Assembly: GCF_002095535.1 (NCBI RefSeq)
Contig: NZ_MLJI01000001.1
Span: 505,604-569,603 of the forward strand
From: Pantoea cypripedii
GTDB taxonomy: Bacteria > Pseudomonadota > Gammaproteobacteria > Enterobacterales > Enterobacteriaceae
Direction: 5' to 3'
Length of the DNA stretch: 64,000 bases
The notes beneath the pieces are model-generated. The model was not told the origin of the DNA. It saw only the letters and a program-made list of their open reading frames with translations, and made no database searches. Positions 30,004-39,995 of this stretch are shown in pieces; the stretch's first letter is position 1; each line of letters begins with the position of its first letter. The translations under genes and the position numbers were made by a program.

Positions 30004-32349
30004 ATGAAACAGATTCGTCTTTTAGCGCAATACTACGTTGATTTGATGGTCAAACTGGGACTGGTGCGGTTTTCGCTGCTGCTGGCCTCAGCACTGGTGG
30101 TGCTGGCGATGGTGGTACAGATGGCCGTCACTATGGTGTTGCGTGGCCATGTCGAGAGCATTGATGTGGTGCGTTCGGTATTCTTTGGTCTGCTGATTAC
30201 CCCCTGGGCGGTTTACTTTCTCTCGGTGGTGGTTGATCAACTGGAAGAGTCGCGCCAGCGCCTCTCACGGCTGGTGGATAAGCTGGAAGAGATGCGCACG
30301 CGCGATCTTGAGCTGAATCAGCAGATGAAAGAAACCATTACTCAGCTCAACCAGGAAATCGCCGACCGTATTAAAGCCGAGCAGGCGCGTGAACAGGTGA
30401 TGGATAAGCTGCGCGAAGAAATGGCGCGCCGTGAGCAGGCACAAATCGAACTTGAGCAGCAATCCTCCTTCCTGCGCTCTTTTCTTGATGCTTCGCCGGA
30501 TTTGGTGTTTTACCGCAATATCGATAAGCAATTCTCTGGCTGTAACCGCGCGATGGAGCTGCTCACCGGATTGAGTGAAAAGCAGCTGATTGGTCTGACG
30601 CCGCGTGACATTTATGATGAAGATGCCGCCACCAAGGTGCTGGAAACCGATGAGAAGGTGTTTCGCCATAATGTGTCGCTGACTTACGAACAGTGGCTGC
30701 AATATCCCGATGGGCGCAAAGCCTGCTTCGAAATCCGTAAAGTCCCTTATTACGATCGCGTCGGGAAGCGCAGTGGCCTGATGGGCTTTGGCCGCGATAT
30801 TACCGAGCGTAAGCGCTACCAGGACGCGCTGGAGAATGCCAGCCGTGAAAAGACCACCTTTATTTCCACCATCAGCCACGAGTTGCGTACCCCGCTGAAC
30901 GGGATTGTCGGGCTGAGCCGCATTCTGCTGGATACCGATCTGAATCAGGAGCAGCTTAAATACCTGAAAACCATCCATGTGTCCGCCATCACCCTCGGCA
31001 ACATCTTTAATGATGTGATCGAGGTGGACAAGATTGAGCGGCGTAAAGTGCAGCTGGATAACCAGCCGCTCGATTTCACCGGTTTCCTGTCCGATCTGGA
31101 AAATCTCTCCGGCCTGCTGGCGCAGCCGAAAGGGCTGAAGTTTGTGATGTCACCTGAACTGCCGCTGCCACACAAAATCTGTGCCGATGGCACGCGCCTG
31201 CGACAGATCCTGTGGAACCTGATTGGCAATGCGGTGAAGTTCACCCAGCAGGGCGAAATCGTGGTGCGTGTTGCTTATCGTCAGGATGAAACCCTGCGTT
31301 TTGAGGTGGAAGACTCCGGCATGGGTATCCCGCAGGAGGAACAGGACAAAATCTTCGCCATGTATTATCAGGTGAAAGACCAGCATGGTGGCAAACCGGC
31401 AACGGGTACCGGCATTGGGCTGGCGGTGTCACGCCGCCTGGCACAGGCGATGGGCGGCGATATCAGCGTGCGTAGCGTGCAGGGGCAGGGTTCCTGCTTC
31501 ATTGTTGAGATCAAGGCTCCACGCGTCGCTGAAGAGGTTGAGGATGACAACCTTGACGACAGCATGCCGCTGCCTGCGCTGCATGTCCTGTTGGTGGAGG
31601 ATATTGAGCTGAACGTGATCGTGGCACGTTCGGTGCTGGAGAAACTGGGTTGCAGCGTTGAAGTGGCGATGACCGGTACCGCAGCACTGGAGATGTTCGA
31701 TCCCGAGGAGTTCGATCTGGTGCTGCTGGATATTCAGCTGCCGGACATGACAGGTCTTGATGTGTCACGCGCGATTCATCAGCGCCATGCGGGTGAGATA
31801 TTGCCACCGCTGGTGGCGCTGACCGCCAACGTGCTGAAAGACAAAAAAGAGTATCTGGATGCGGGCATGGATGAGGTGCTGAGCAAACCGCTGGCGGTAC
31901 CTGCGCTGACGGCGATGATTAAGAAGTTCTGGGATTATCAACCTGAAGCGGATACGCCGGTGGCAGCCCCTCAGGCCGAGGAGAAAACCCGTGCGCTGCT
32001 TGATGTGCCGATGCTGGAGCAATATATCGAGCTGGTGGGGCCGGGATTGATCACCCAGAGTCTGACCATGTTTGAAAAGATGATGCCGGGTTATCTGGAT
32101 GTGCTGGATTCAAACATGATGGCGCGTGACCAGAAAGGTATTGCGGAAGAAGGGCACAAAATCAAAGGTGCGGCGGGGTCCGTTGGTCTGTTGCATCTGC
32201 AAAAGCTGGCGAAACAAATTCAGTCACCGGAGTTGCCTGCATGGTGGGATAATGTTCAGGAATGGATTGATGAGTTAAAACAGGAATGGCGACACGACGT
32301 TAACGTATTACGTGAGTGGGTAGCTGCGCGGGAAAGTAACAAACCTTAG
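30004..32349 (+). CDS. arcB: Aerobic respiration control sensor kinase ArcB
   Basis: Tripartite hybrid histidine kinase that senses quinone redox state and phosphorylates ArcA when oxygen is low. The ATG after GGGAGTGGGTA gives MKQIRLLAQYYVDLM and 781 residues; a longer in-frame start adds 10 unconserved residues. Domains: two membrane helices (about 22-77), a coiled-coil linker, a PAS domain with redox Cys180 and Cys241, a kinase core with His292 (SHELRTPLNG), an HATPase, a receiver (VLLDIQLPDM), and a C-terminal Hpt domain (EEGHKIKGAAGS). The ArcZ sRNA gene abuts its 3' end on the other strand. Confidence 0.98.
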   Translation: MKQIRLLAQYYVDLMVKLGLVRFSLLLASALVVLAMVVQMAVTMVLRGHVESIDVVRSVFFGLLITPWAVYFLSVVVDQLEESRQRLSRLVDKLEEMRTRDLELNQQMKETITQLNQEIADRIKAEQAREQVMDKLREEMARREQAQIELEQQSSFLRSFLDASPDLVFYRNIDKQFSGCNRAMELLTGLSEKQLIGLTPRDIYDEDAATKVLETDEKVFRHNVSLTYEQWLQYPDGRKACFEIRKVPYYDRVGKRSGLMGFGRDITERKRYQDALENASREKTTFISTISHELRTPLNGIVGLSRILLDTDLNQEQLKYLKTIHVSAITLGNIFNDVIEVDKIERRKVQLDNQPLDFTGFLSDLENLSGLLAQPKGLKFVMSPELPLPHKICADGTRLRQILWNLIGNAVKFTQQGEIVVRVAYRQDETLRFEVEDSGMGIPQEEQDKIFAMYYQVKDQHGGKPATGTGIGLAVSRRLAQAMGGDISVRSVQGQGSCFIVEIKAPRVAEEVEDDNLDDSMPLPALHVLLVEDIELNVIVARSVLEKLGCSVEVAMTGTAALEMFDPEEFDLVLLDIQLPDMTGLDVSRAIHQRHAGEILPPLVALTANVLKDKKEYLDAGMDEVLSKPLAVPALTAMIKKFWDYQPEADTPVAAPQAEEKTRALLDVPMLEQYIELVGPGLITQSLTMFEKMMPGYLDVLDSNMMARDQKGIAEEGHKIKGAAGSVGLLHLQKLAKQIQSPELPAWWDNVQEWIDELKQEWRHDVNVLREWVAARESNKP

Positions 32350-32470
32350 AAAAAAATGACCCCAGTCGAAACTGGGGTGCGCGAATACTGCGCCAACACC
32401 AGGGAAATTGTCGCTGCTGCTATTATTTGAGGTCTATCCTGAGCAACAGCGTGGTATTGGTTAACGCTTC
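32350..32470 (-). ncRNA. arcZ: ArcZ small RNA
   Basis: The reverse strand just past arcB contains ATTTCCCTGGTGTTGGCGCA, then GTATTCGCGCACCCC and a hairpin (ACCCCAGT/ACTGGGGT) ending in CATTTTTTT. From memory this matches the 3' half of E. coli ArcZ almost base for base, including the seed GGTGTTGG used to pair with rpoS and other mRNAs. A -10-like TAAGGT at 32477-32482 predicts a start near 32470 and a 121-nt transcript, the E. coli length. The 5' half is diverged, as is usual. ArcZ is an Hfq-dependent regulator repressed by ArcA-P; its place opposite arcB is conserved. Confidence 0.93.
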
Positions 32471-33235
32471 CAAAACACCTTAGCAAATTCGTCATCAGTT
32501 GTGACAAGATTCATTAAATTGTGTGATGTTGAGCAGCGTTTAAATACAGAAAACATTAATTTGATGACACAGTCAAGCAAGGAATCAATTTCTTTGCCTC
32601 ATTGTGTTATTTTTGACCAAATGTTCTATTTTTGCTGTGGTCTTAACGTGCTGAAGTGGCAGAAAAACCCGACAAGCGCAGCGAAAGTCAGCTGGTAGCA
32701 AAAATTTTGCTTTTTTTCAGGTTAACCAACTGAAAAATGGTACGAATATGGAAGGAGTGGTTGGGTTATCCAAAACGTTTTGGAAACCGTCGACAGAAAG
32801 TTCCGGTTTATGGTTTTAGCCATGTATGTAAACCAAATGTCATACAAAATGCTTTACCACAAATGGTGGAAGTCACAGAGTATCTGCTGCGAAATTACAC
32901 ATTTTTTTCATAATGCTTTCGTTAATCAATGAACATGGTCAAACGCTGAGAAGGCCTAATGTTAAGTATGGTGAATCATTTGATGTGACTCGTATCACAT
33001 TCGGTTAATTGTCCATAACGAACTCTTCCGATGAGAGTTTGAACATGGAACCGATTCCTTAATAGCGGAAGTGATTGATGTATTTGGCTCTATTAAAGGA
33101 ACGATGGTTGCGCAGGTAATGACTTTGTTTGTTTAATCAACTGGTCACTGAGTAATTTTTAGCACCCGGGTGTCGCTGAGTGTTATCGTGACCGGAGTGA
33201 TTGATTAATACAGGGAACAGGTAAGAGTAAATTTG
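32471..33235. other. AT-rich region without a recognisable gene between arcZ and mtgA
   Basis: About 765 bp of AT-rich sequence. E. coli has elbB here; no elbB frame or remnant is visible. A 65-codon frame at 32501-32698 has no homology I recognise and no clear ribosome site. One hairpin with a T run (AGCAAAA/TTTTGCT then TTTTTT, 32697-32717) looks like a terminator and could be the end of a small plus-strand transcript. Confidence 0.5.
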
Positions 33236-33958
33236 ATGAGTAAGAATAAAGGGAAACTTCGGCAACGTATTAAAGTGATAATGGCAAAATTCCTGCTCGC
33301 CTGGTTGGGTATTTGGCTGGCGGCAATTTTGTTGTTTTCTTTTTTGCCGGTACCTTTCTCCGCGGTGATGGTGCAACGACAGGTCGGGGCCTGGTTGAGC
33401 GGCAATTTTGATTACGTGGCGCATTCCGATTGGGTCAGTATGGATCAGATCTCCCCGTGGATGGCGCTGGCGGTGATTGCTTCTGAAGACCAGAAATTCC
33501 CGGTCCACTGGGGATTTGATGTGCAAGCGATCCAGTCGGTGCTCGATAACGAAGGGGATGAACGCATGCGCGGTGCGTCAACGCTTTCACAGCAGACCGC
33601 AAAAAATCTGTTCCTGTGGGATGGACGTAGCTGGGTGCGAAAAGGTCTGGAAGCCGGGCTAACGGTGGGTATTGAAACCGTATGGACCAAGCGCCGGATT
33701 CTGACGGTCTATCTGAATATCGCGGAATTGGGCAATGGGGTATTCGGTGTGGAGGAGGCGTCGCAACGTTATTTCCACAAACCCGCCAGCCGTCTGACGA
33801 TGTCGGAAGCGGCCCTGCTGGCGGCGGTACTGCCGAATCCGATCCGTTTCCGCGCCGATGCGCCTTCAGGCTATATTCGTCAGCGCCAGCAATGGATCAT
33901 GAGGCAGATGCGCCAGCTGGGTGGGGAAGGTTTCCTGAATCGCTACAAGTTGCACTGA
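33236..33958 (+). CDS. mtgA: Monofunctional peptidoglycan glycosyltransferase MtgA
   Basis: Inner-membrane enzyme that polymerises lipid II into glycan strands. The ATG (after an upstream in-frame TTG) gives 240 residues: a cytoplasmic basic start, one membrane helix (about 18-42), then the GT51 domain with catalytic Glu in [15 protein letters not shown], the [17 protein letters not shown] motif and the [17 protein letters not shown] motif. No transpeptidase domain follows. It ends 5 bp from the convergent npr. Confidence 0.95.
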   Translation: MSKNKGKLRQRIKVIMAKFLLAWLGIWLAAILLFSFLPVPFSAVMVQRQVGAWLSGNFDYVAHSDWVSMDQISPWMALAVIASEDQKFPVHWGFDVQAIQSVLDNEGDERMRGASTLSQQTAKNLFLWDGRSWVRKGLEAGLTVGIETVWTKRRILTVYLNIAELGNGVFGVEEASQRYFHKPASRLTMSEAALLAAVLPNPIRFRADAPSGYIRQRQQWIMRQMRQLGGEGFLNRYKLH

Positions 33959-33963
33959 GGCGA

Positions 33964-34236
33964 TTAATCTTCGTCGAAACCCGCTTCAAATAACTCGATC
34001 ACCGCAGCCAGTGCCTGAGTCTCTTCCGGTCCGCTGGCTTCGATCTCAATATGGCCCCCTTTGGCGGAGTCCAGCATCAGCAGCGCGATGACGCTGCTGG
34101 CTTCGGCTTCCGTTCCGGCTTCATTGCGTAGTAGTACTTCAGCGTCGAAACTCTGCACCAGCTCAAACAGTTTCATGGCCGGGCGGGCATGCATCCCCAG
34201 CTTGTTACGAATCTCAACGGTCTGCTTCACGGTCAT
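33964..34236 (-). CDS. ptsO: Nitrogen-related phosphocarrier NPr
   Basis: HPr-like carrier of the nitrogen phosphotransferase system, passing phosphate from EI-Ntr to PtsN. It is 90 residues with the phosphorylated His16 in [10 protein letters not shown]. The start overlaps the rapZ stop by 4 bp (ATGA), indicating translational coupling in the rpoN operon. Confidence 0.96.
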   Translation of the reverse strand: MTVKQTVEIRNKLGMHARPAMKLFELVQSFDAEVLLRNEAGTEAEASSVIALLMLDSAKGGHIEIEASGPEETQALAAVIELFEAGFDED

Positions 34237-35087
34237 GATTTGCGTTTTTCCAGGGTGCGATGACGGGACTGCACATTTTTACCACGTGAGCGGAAGTAAT
34301 CGGCCAGCTGTTCAGCAATGTACACCGAACGGTGCTTACCCCCGGTACAACCAATGGCGACGGTGAGATAACTGCGGTTATTGGTTTCCAGCATCGGTAG
34401 CCACAACTCAAGGTAGCTGCGCGTCTGGTAGATAAAGTTATGTACTTCGGTATGTCGATCGAGAAACGCCGCCACTGGACGATCGAGGCCGGTCATCGGA
34501 CGCAGTTTCGGATCCCAGTGCGGGTTAGGCAGAAAACGCACATCAAAGACATAATCGGCATCGATTGGAATGCCATGTTTGAAGCCAAAGGATTCAAACA
34601 CCATGGTCAGTTCACGTTCGCGTTTACCGAGCAGACGGGTACGCAGCATTTCTGCCAGCTCATGCACTGACATCTCTGAGGTATCGATAATCAGATCGGC
34701 GCGTGAGCGCAGCGGCTCCAGCAGATCGCTCTCCTCATCAATGGCGCTCTCCAGTGACAGGTTTTTACTGGAAAGCGGATGCAGGCGGCGGGTATCGCTG
34801 TAGCGACGAATCAGCGTGTTGCGATCGGCGTCGAGAAACAAAAGCTGCGGCGCAAAGGACTCTGGCAGATTATTGAGGGCAGTTTCAAAAATCTCCGGCG
34901 ATTCAGGCATGTTCCGCACGTCAATACTGACGGCGGCCGAGATATTGCGTTCGGTTAACGTATTTGCCAGTTCGGGCAACAGCACCACTGGCAGGTTATC
35001 GACACAGTAAAACCCCATGTCCTCAAGCGCACGTAACGCGACTGATTTTCCTGAGCCTGACCGACCGCTAACGATCATCAGCACCAT
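34233..35087 (-). CDS. rapZ: RNase adapter protein RapZ
   Basis: Binds the GlmY and GlmZ small RNAs and presents GlmZ to RNase E, so tuning glucosamine-6-phosphate synthesis. The ATG chosen gives 284 residues as in E. coli; a GTG one codon upstream is the alternative. Walker A is GRSGSGKS (residues 8-15), and the C-terminal RNA-binding and sensing domain shows [14 protein letters not shown] and the basic tail [17 protein letters not shown]. Nearly identical to the E. coli protein across the second half. Confidence 0.98.
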   Translation of the reverse strand: MVLMIVSGRSGSGKSVALRALEDMGFYCVDNLPVVLLPELANTLTERNISAAVSIDVRNMPESPEIFETALNNLPESFAPQLLFLDADRNTLIRRYSDTRRLHPLSSKNLSLESAIDEESDLLEPLRSRADLIIDTSEMSVHELAEMLRTRLLGKRERELTMVFESFGFKHGIPIDADYVFDVRFLPNPHWDPKLRPMTGLDRPVAAFLDRHTEVHNFIYQTRSYLELWLPMLETNNRSYLTVAIGCTGGKHRSVYIAEQLADYFRSRGKNVQSRHRTLEKRKS

Positions 35088-35139
35088 CACATTTCTCCCG
35101 TTTTAAACCGGCACCCTGGCCGGTAAAAGTGTCTGTCGC

Positions 35140-35625
35140 TTAAGGATGGTCGTCCTGCGCTTCTGTGATAATGGCATAGAGTTCTTCATCGCTCTGCGCC
35201 GCGCGCAGACGACGACAGACGGTTTTATCTGCCAGGCGTTTTGCCACCAGCGATAGCGTATGCAGATGGGTTTTGCACTGGTCCGCTGGCACCAGCAGCG
35301 CAAACAGCAGGTCTACTGGCTGATTGTCGACCGCGTCAAAAGCGATCGGCTGATCGAGGCTGATAAACACACCTACGGCGCGCAGGGTGTCTTCCTCCAG
35401 CTTGCCATGCGGAATAGCAATGCCATTGCCAATACCGGTACTGCCCATGCGTTCACGGGTGAGGATTGCTTCGAAAAGCGTCTGGTGAGGCAGATTGAGC
35501 TGCTTAGCTGCCAGCTCGCTGATAATTTCCAGCGCACGTTTTTTACTCTGGCAGTGTACGCCGCTGCGGGTGCAGTCCAGCGTGAGGACCGAGCTCAATT
35601 CCAGTGTCAGATCGTTGTTCATCAT
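35140..35625 (-). CDS. ptsN: PTS-Ntr EIIA component PtsN
   Basis: EIIA-type regulator phosphorylated by NPr; the unphosphorylated form affects potassium transport (TrkA, KdpD) and phosphate signalling. It has 161 residues with the active-site His73 in GNGIAIPHGK. Two adjacent ATGs exist; the first aligns with the family start. It is separated from hpf by 170 bp containing two hairpins. Confidence 0.96.
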   Translation of the reverse strand: MMNNDLTLELSSVLTLDCTRSGVHCQSKKRALEIISELAAKQLNLPHQTLFEAILTRERMGSTGIGNGIAIPHGKLEEDTLRAVGVFISLDQPIAFDAVDNQPVDLLFALLVPADQCKTHLHTLSLVAKRLADKTVCRRLRAAQSDEELYAIITEAQDDHP

Positions 35626-35721
35626 CGTTTCACTTGCGAGTTCACATAGCCGCGAGGATCACCCACTTTAACCCGTTAACGGGGAAAATGCAGGCTCTCC
35701 TGTTGGCGCTTGCGCAGATGA

Positions 35722-35781
35722 CAAAACGGGGCGGTCAGCCCGCCCCATTCTGTGCTCTGAGTGCCGAACCGGTCGGCACTC
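35722..35781 (-). terminator. Two hairpins between hpf and ptsN
   Basis: Reading on the minus strand after hpf, GAGTGCCGA/TCGGCACTC forms the first stem and GGGGCGG/CCGCCCC the second, followed by GTTTTG. They probably attenuate transcription from rpoN-hpf into ptsN-rapZ-ptsO. Confidence 0.6.
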
Positions 35782-35795
35782 TGCAAGCGTGAAGG

Positions 35796-36083
35796 TTAGT
35801 GTTTTTTCAGTTTGTCTTTATGTTTAGTCAACTGACGGGAAAGCTTGTCGATCAATCCGTCAATGGCCGCGTACATATCTTCCGCTTCCGATGTCGCGTG
35901 CAACTCCCCGCCGTTCACATGCAAGGTTGCATCAGCAATCTGCGTTACCTTCTCCACTTTCAGAACAATATAGACCTGATTGATACGATCAAAATAGTGT
36001 TCCAGTTTGGCAAATTTGCTATTTACAAATTCGCGCAGCGGTTCGGTAATCTCTACATTCAGTCCGGTAAGGTTTATCTGCAT
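35796..36083 (-). CDS. hpf: Ribosome hibernation-promoting factor Hpf (short form)
   Basis: Binds the 30S subunit in stationary phase and stabilises 100S ribosome dimers. The 95-residue length is the short gamma-proteobacterial form, with the S30AE fold beginning MQINLTGLNVEITEPLREFV and a lysine-rich end (KHKDKLKKH). It lies 21 bp downstream of rpoN. Confidence 0.97.
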   Translation of the reverse strand: MQINLTGLNVEITEPLREFVNSKFAKLEHYFDRINQVYIVLKVEKVTQIADATLHVNGGELHATSEAEDMYAAIDGLIDKLSRQLTKHKDKLKKH

Positions 36084-36104
36084 AGGTCTTCCTTCTCAAT
36101 ACAT

Positions 36105-37538
36105 TCAAACCAGCTGTTTACGCTGGTTCGAGGGCGGGATGGACAAAGACTCGCGATACTTAGCAACCGTACGGCGGGCCACCATGATGCCCTGTTCAGA
36201 TAACATGGAGGTCAGTTTGCTGTCGCTCAAGGGTTTTGCGGGGTTTTCCGCAGAGATCAATTTTTTCACCAGCGCACGTATCGCCGTGGAAGAGGCTTCG
36301 CCACCGCCTTCGGTGTTCACATGGCTGGAGAAAAAATATTTCAGTTCAAAGATGCCACGCGGGCTATGTAAATACTTCTGCGTGGTGACGCGCGAAATGG
36401 TGGATTCATGCATATCCACGGCTGAGGCGATATCCGCCAGCACCATGGGGCGCATATACTCCTCGCCCTGCTCAAAGAACGCCTGCTGCTGCTCGACAAT
36501 ACAACGTGTCACTTTCAGCAGCGTGTCGTTACGGCTCTCCAGGCTCTTAATCAGCCATCGGGCTTCCTGTAAGTTGCTGCGGATAAACTGGCTATCGCTG
36601 TCGTTACGCGCAGCTCCGCCCATCGCAGCATAATGCTGGTTGATTTTCAGACGCGGCACGCTGTCAGCATTCAGTTCAACCGTCCAGCGCGTGCCAGTTT
36701 TGCGTACCAGCACATCAGGAATGACATATTCCGGTTCGCTGGTATTCACCGACTGGCCCGGACGCGGATCGAGCGATTGAATCAGCAGCATGGCGTCTTT
36801 CAGCACATCTTCTTTCAGACGCGTGACACGCATCAGACTGCGAAAATCATGATTGGCCAGCAGGTCGAGATGTTCGCTAACGATGAGGCGCGCTTCGGCC
36901 AGCATCGGTATATCGCTGGCATATTGTGAAAGCTGGACCAGCAAACAATCACGTAAATCGCGTGCACCGACACCGACCGGGTCGAAACGCTGCACGCGTT
37001 TCAGTACCGCCTCCACTTCGTCTAGCGTCAGCTCCTCATCGCCAATACTGTCGCAGATATCCTGCAACGTCACGGTGAGGTAGCCGGTATCGTCAATCGC
37101 ATCCACAATCGAGGTCGCAATGGCACGGTCAGTATCGGTGAAGGGCGTCAGTTCGACCTGCCACATCAGGTAGTCCTGCAATGACTGCGTCGTCTCTCCC
37201 TGGTACACCGGCAATTCATCATCCTGATAATCGGTCCCGGTGCCTGAAGGCGTACCGGCGGTGTAGATCTCATCCCAGGTGGCGTCGAGCGGCAACTCTT
37301 CCGGCATATCCTTCTGTTCAAGTGCCTCGCGCGTGTCGAGCGCTTCGCTCTCCTGATATTCGCGTGTGTCTACTTCTTCATGGAGATCTGATTGTTCAAG
37401 CAATGGATTGCTTTCCAGCGCCAGTTGTAATTCCTGCTGGAGTTCAAGCGTAGAGAGTTGCAGCAAGCGGATTGCTTGCTGCAACTGGGGTGTCATCGCC
37501 AGCTGTTGGCTGAGCCTGAGTTGCAAACCTTGCTTCAT
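36105..37538 (-). CDS. rpoN: RNA polymerase sigma-54 factor
   Basis: Sigma factor for nitrogen-assimilation and other enhancer-dependent promoters. At 477 residues it equals the E. coli length. Region I is glutamine-rich ([20 protein letters not shown]), region II is acidic, and region III carries the core-binding domain, a helix-turn-helix and the RpoN box [10 protein letters not shown] (residues 454-463). It follows lptB by 48 bp. Confidence 0.98.
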   Translation of the reverse strand: MKQGLQLRLSQQLAMTPQLQQAIRLLQLSTLELQQELQLALESNPLLEQSDLHEEVDTREYQESEALDTREALEQKDMPEELPLDATWDEIYTAGTPSGTGTDYQDDELPVYQGETTQSLQDYLMWQVELTPFTDTDRAIATSIVDAIDDTGYLTVTLQDICDSIGDEELTLDEVEAVLKRVQRFDPVGVGARDLRDCLLVQLSQYASDIPMLAEARLIVSEHLDLLANHDFRSLMRVTRLKEDVLKDAMLLIQSLDPRPGQSVNTSEPEYVIPDVLVRKTGTRWTVELNADSVPRLKINQHYAAMGGAARNDSDSQFIRSNLQEARWLIKSLESRNDTLLKVTRCIVEQQQAFFEQGEEYMRPMVLADIASAVDMHESTISRVTTQKYLHSPRGIFELKYFFSSHVNTEGGGEASSTAIRALVKKLISAENPAKPLSDSKLTSMLSEQGIMVARRTVAKYRESLSIPPSNQRKQLV

Positions 37539-37586
37539 AATCCGGATTGAATTTCCTAAGCAAACGTCGGAGGTTACGACACCTTA

Positions 37587-38312
37587 TCAGAGTCTGAACT
37601 CTTCGCCCAAATAAACACGCTTAACCTGCTCATCTGCAAGTATTTCATCGGGGGTGCCGTGGGCAATCAAATGCCCCTGGCTGACGATGTAAGCGCGTTC
37701 ACAAACGGCAAGGGTTTCGCGCACGTTGTGGTCGGTGATCAACACGCCTAGTCCGCTATCGCGCAGATGCTCAATGATCTTCTTGATATCAATAACGGAA
37801 ATGGGGTCGACACCCGCAAATGGTTCATCCAAAAGGATGAATTTAGGGTTGGCGGCCAGCGCACGGGCAATCTCCACGCGGCGGCGTTCACCACCGGAAA
37901 GTGCCTGACCCATGCTGTCACGCAGATGCTCAATGTGGAACTCTTCCATTAATTCATTGGCACGGTCCTGGCGCTGTTCTTCGCTAAGATCATCACGAAC
38001 CTGCAATACCGCCATCAGGTTGTCGTAAACGCTCAGGCGACGGAAAATCGATGCTTCCTGCGGCAGATAACCAATGCCACGGCGCGCGCGCGCATGCAGT
38101 GGCAGGAGACTGATGTCTTCATCATCAATGATGATGCGACCGGCATCACGCGGCACAATACCCACCACCATGTAGAAGGTGGTGGTTTTACCGGCCCCGT
38201 TGGGACCCAGCAGGCCGACGATTTCGCCGGATTTCACCTGCAGGCTAACGTCTTCTACCACGCGGCGGCCTTTATAGGCTTTCGCCAGGTTTTCAGCGAT
38301 CAGTGTGGCCAT
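37587..38312 (-). CDS. lptB: LPS export ABC ATPase LptB
   Basis: Cytoplasmic ATPase of the LptB2FGC transporter that pulls LPS from the inner membrane. It has 241 residues, Walker A GPNGAGKT (36-43), signature LSGGERRR, and Walker [13 protein letters not shown]. The gene is 5 bp after lptA, fitting the lptCAB unit. Confidence 0.98.
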   Translation of the reverse strand: MATLIAENLAKAYKGRRVVEDVSLQVKSGEIVGLLGPNGAGKTTTFYMVVGIVPRDAGRIIIDDEDISLLPLHARARRGIGYLPQEASIFRRLSVYDNLMAVLQVRDDLSEEQRQDRANELMEEFHIEHLRDSMGQALSGGERRRVEIARALAANPKFILLDEPFAGVDPISVIDIKKIIEHLRDSGLGVLITDHNVRETLAVCERAYIVSQGHLIAHGTPDEILADEQVKRVYLGEEFRL

Positions 38313-38317
38313 AGAAA

Positions 38318-38872
38318 TTAGTTACTCTTCTTTTGGCTCTGGGATGAACCGTTTTTGTCCTGCAACTGCGACGGCACCAGTACGGTGGTCACGCGTTTGC
38401 TCTGGCCCTGACTGAAGGCCTGCATTTTCTGTTCTTTCACCAGATAGGTGATGCGATCACCTTTGATATTGCTATCCAGCTGCTCAATGTAAGCGTTACC
38501 GGTCAGCTCAACAAAGTCATTGGCCAGTTCGTAGTGCAGCTTGGCAGCATGGCCTTGTACCGGCTTACCGCTGTCCTGCATTTGATAGAAAGTGGCGGGG
38601 TTGCCCCATGCATCAACGATGGTTTTTTTGCTATCGCCGCCCGGACGCGTCACCACCACTTTGTCTGCGGTGATTTTGATCGATCCCTGGGTCACGATCA
38701 CATTGCCGGTGAAGGTGGCGACATTGCCTTGCAGATCCAGCGCCTGGTTTTCTGAAACGATATTGACGGGTTTGTCCGAGTCTCCTGTTAATGCCAGAGC
38801 GGGCAGACTGGTGGCTAACAGAGCGCTGACCAACAGTAACTTAAGGCTGTTTTTGTTCATTTTGGATTTCAT
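38318..38872 (-). CDS. lptA: LPS periplasmic bridge protein LptA
   Basis: Forms the periplasmic beta-jellyroll bridge carrying LPS from LptC to LptD. The chosen ATG ([16 protein letters not shown]) gives 184 residues and matches the E. coli start, which also lies inside the end of lptC (32-bp overlap). A signal peptide ends at PALA, near residue 28. The OstA core ([19 protein letters not shown]) is intact. No strong ribosome site precedes the ATG, so translation probably depends on coupling to lptC. Confidence 0.95.
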   Translation of the reverse strand: MKSKMNKNSLKLLLVSALLATSLPALALTGDSDKPVNIVSENQALDLQGNVATFTGNVIVTQGSIKITADKVVVTRPGGDSKKTIVDAWGNPATFYQMQDSGKPVQGHAAKLHYELANDFVELTGNAYIEQLDSNIKGDRITYLVKEQKMQAFSQGQSKRVTTVLVPSQLQDKNGSSQSQKKSN

Positions 38873-39419
38873 AGGAGGATTTGACCTTTTCAATCAACTC
38901 GGCATTTTTTGTCCGTAAGTTGCCGCGCATCTTCATGCCAGTAGAGTTAAAACTGCGGCCATAAAGGGTGACCTGATCGTCTGAAGTGACATCCTGGGTA
39001 ACCAGATTGACTACCGCATTATCCGTTTTGATGCGCTGTAACTCGGAATCCTGCGTCAGGGTGTTTACTTCAACGTGGCCGTATAGATAAAGCATACGAT
39101 CTTTGGTGAGCTTTGCCTTATCCGAACGAACAGACCAGGTTGGAATTTTGTTCACGTCATAGGTGGTCATCACCGGATTTTCGAACCAGCTCAGTTGATC
39201 GGCATCAAAGTAGGTAACTTTATCCGAAATCAGCTTATAGGCCAGCGCACCATCGGGATTGTATACCACGGTGTGAGAAGTCGAGCTGGTATAGGTCGGC
39301 TCCTGATCGTTGGTGGCAACCGGTGTTTTGCTCTCATCCTGGTTGGTAAGATTCCAGCCGATCAGCACCAGAGCGATTAAGGCCAGAATCAGCGTTATCC
39401 AACGCCTGCTTTTACTCAT
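38841..39419 (-). CDS. lptC: LPS export protein LptC
   Basis: Bitopic inner-membrane partner of LptB2FG that hands LPS to LptA. It has 192 residues: one N-terminal helix (RRWITLILALIALVLIGW) and a periplasmic beta-jellyroll domain. The start overlaps the kdsC stop by 4 bp and the end overlaps lptA, giving tight coupling. Confidence 0.95.
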   Translation of the reverse strand: MSKSRRWITLILALIALVLIGWNLTNQDESKTPVATNDQEPTYTSSTSHTVVYNPDGALAYKLISDKVTYFDADQLSWFENPVMTTYDVNKIPTWSVRSDKAKLTKDRMLYLYGHVEVNTLTQDSELQRIKTDNAVVNLVTQDVTSDDQVTLYGRSFNSTGMKMRGNLRTKNAELIEKVKSSYEIQNEQKQP

Positions 39420-39982
39420 ACTGATTGCCCTTTGGCATCCTCAAATTTATTCTGCGCCATTAAGATCAGATCGCAAAGTTCACGTACTGCACCGCGGCCA
39501 CCGGCAATGCGGGTGACGTAATGCGCGCGCGGCAGCAGAATCGGGTGCGCATCGGCAACGGCGACACTGAGACCGACTCGCGCCATGACCGGCCAGTCGA
39601 TCAGGTCATCACCGATATACGCAACCTGTTCGGCAGATAATGACAGTTTATCCAGGAGTTCGCGCCAGGCCAAAAGCTTATCCGATTGTCCCTGGTAAAG
39701 ATGCGTAATGCCGAGGGTTTTGCAGCGATCTTCCATCAGTCTGGCATTGCGGCCGGTAATAATAGCCACTTCGATGCCTGAGGTCAGCAGGCAACGAATG
39801 CCATATCCATCGCGTACGTTAAAGGCTTTCAATTCTTCGCCGCTGTTGCCCATGTAAATCAGGCCATCTGACATCACACCATCAACGTCACAAATCAGCA
39901 GGCGGATTTGCGCTGCACGCGCCATCACCTCTGCGCTCACCGGACCATAGCAGGTTTCCACTGCGGGTGTTTCAACACTCAT
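39416..39982 (-). CDS. kdsC: KDO 8-phosphate phosphatase KdsC
   Basis: HAD-family phosphatase that hydrolyses 3-deoxy-D-manno-octulosonate 8-phosphate to KDO for the LPS core. The ATG after AGGAAAAGAAC gives 188 residues, the E. coli length; the longer frame adds 25 unconserved residues. HAD motifs: DVDGVMSDG with the nucleophile Asp, ITGR, and GDDLIDWPVM. Confidence 0.97.
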   Translation of the reverse strand: MSVETPAVETCYGPVSAEVMARAAQIRLLICDVDGVMSDGLIYMGNSGEELKAFNVRDGYGIRCLLTSGIEVAIITGRNARLMEDRCKTLGITHLYQGQSDKLLAWRELLDKLSLSAEQVAYIGDDLIDWPVMARVGLSVAVADAHPILLPRAHYVTRIAGGRGAVRELCDLILMAQNKFEDAKGQSV

Positions 39983-39995
39983 GTTCTTTTCCTGT

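Noticed and set aside
32501..32698. 65-codon plus-strand frame in the arcZ-mtgA gap
   Set aside because: Composition looks non-coding, no ribosome site and no family match; it also overlaps the upstream region of the arcZ promoter.
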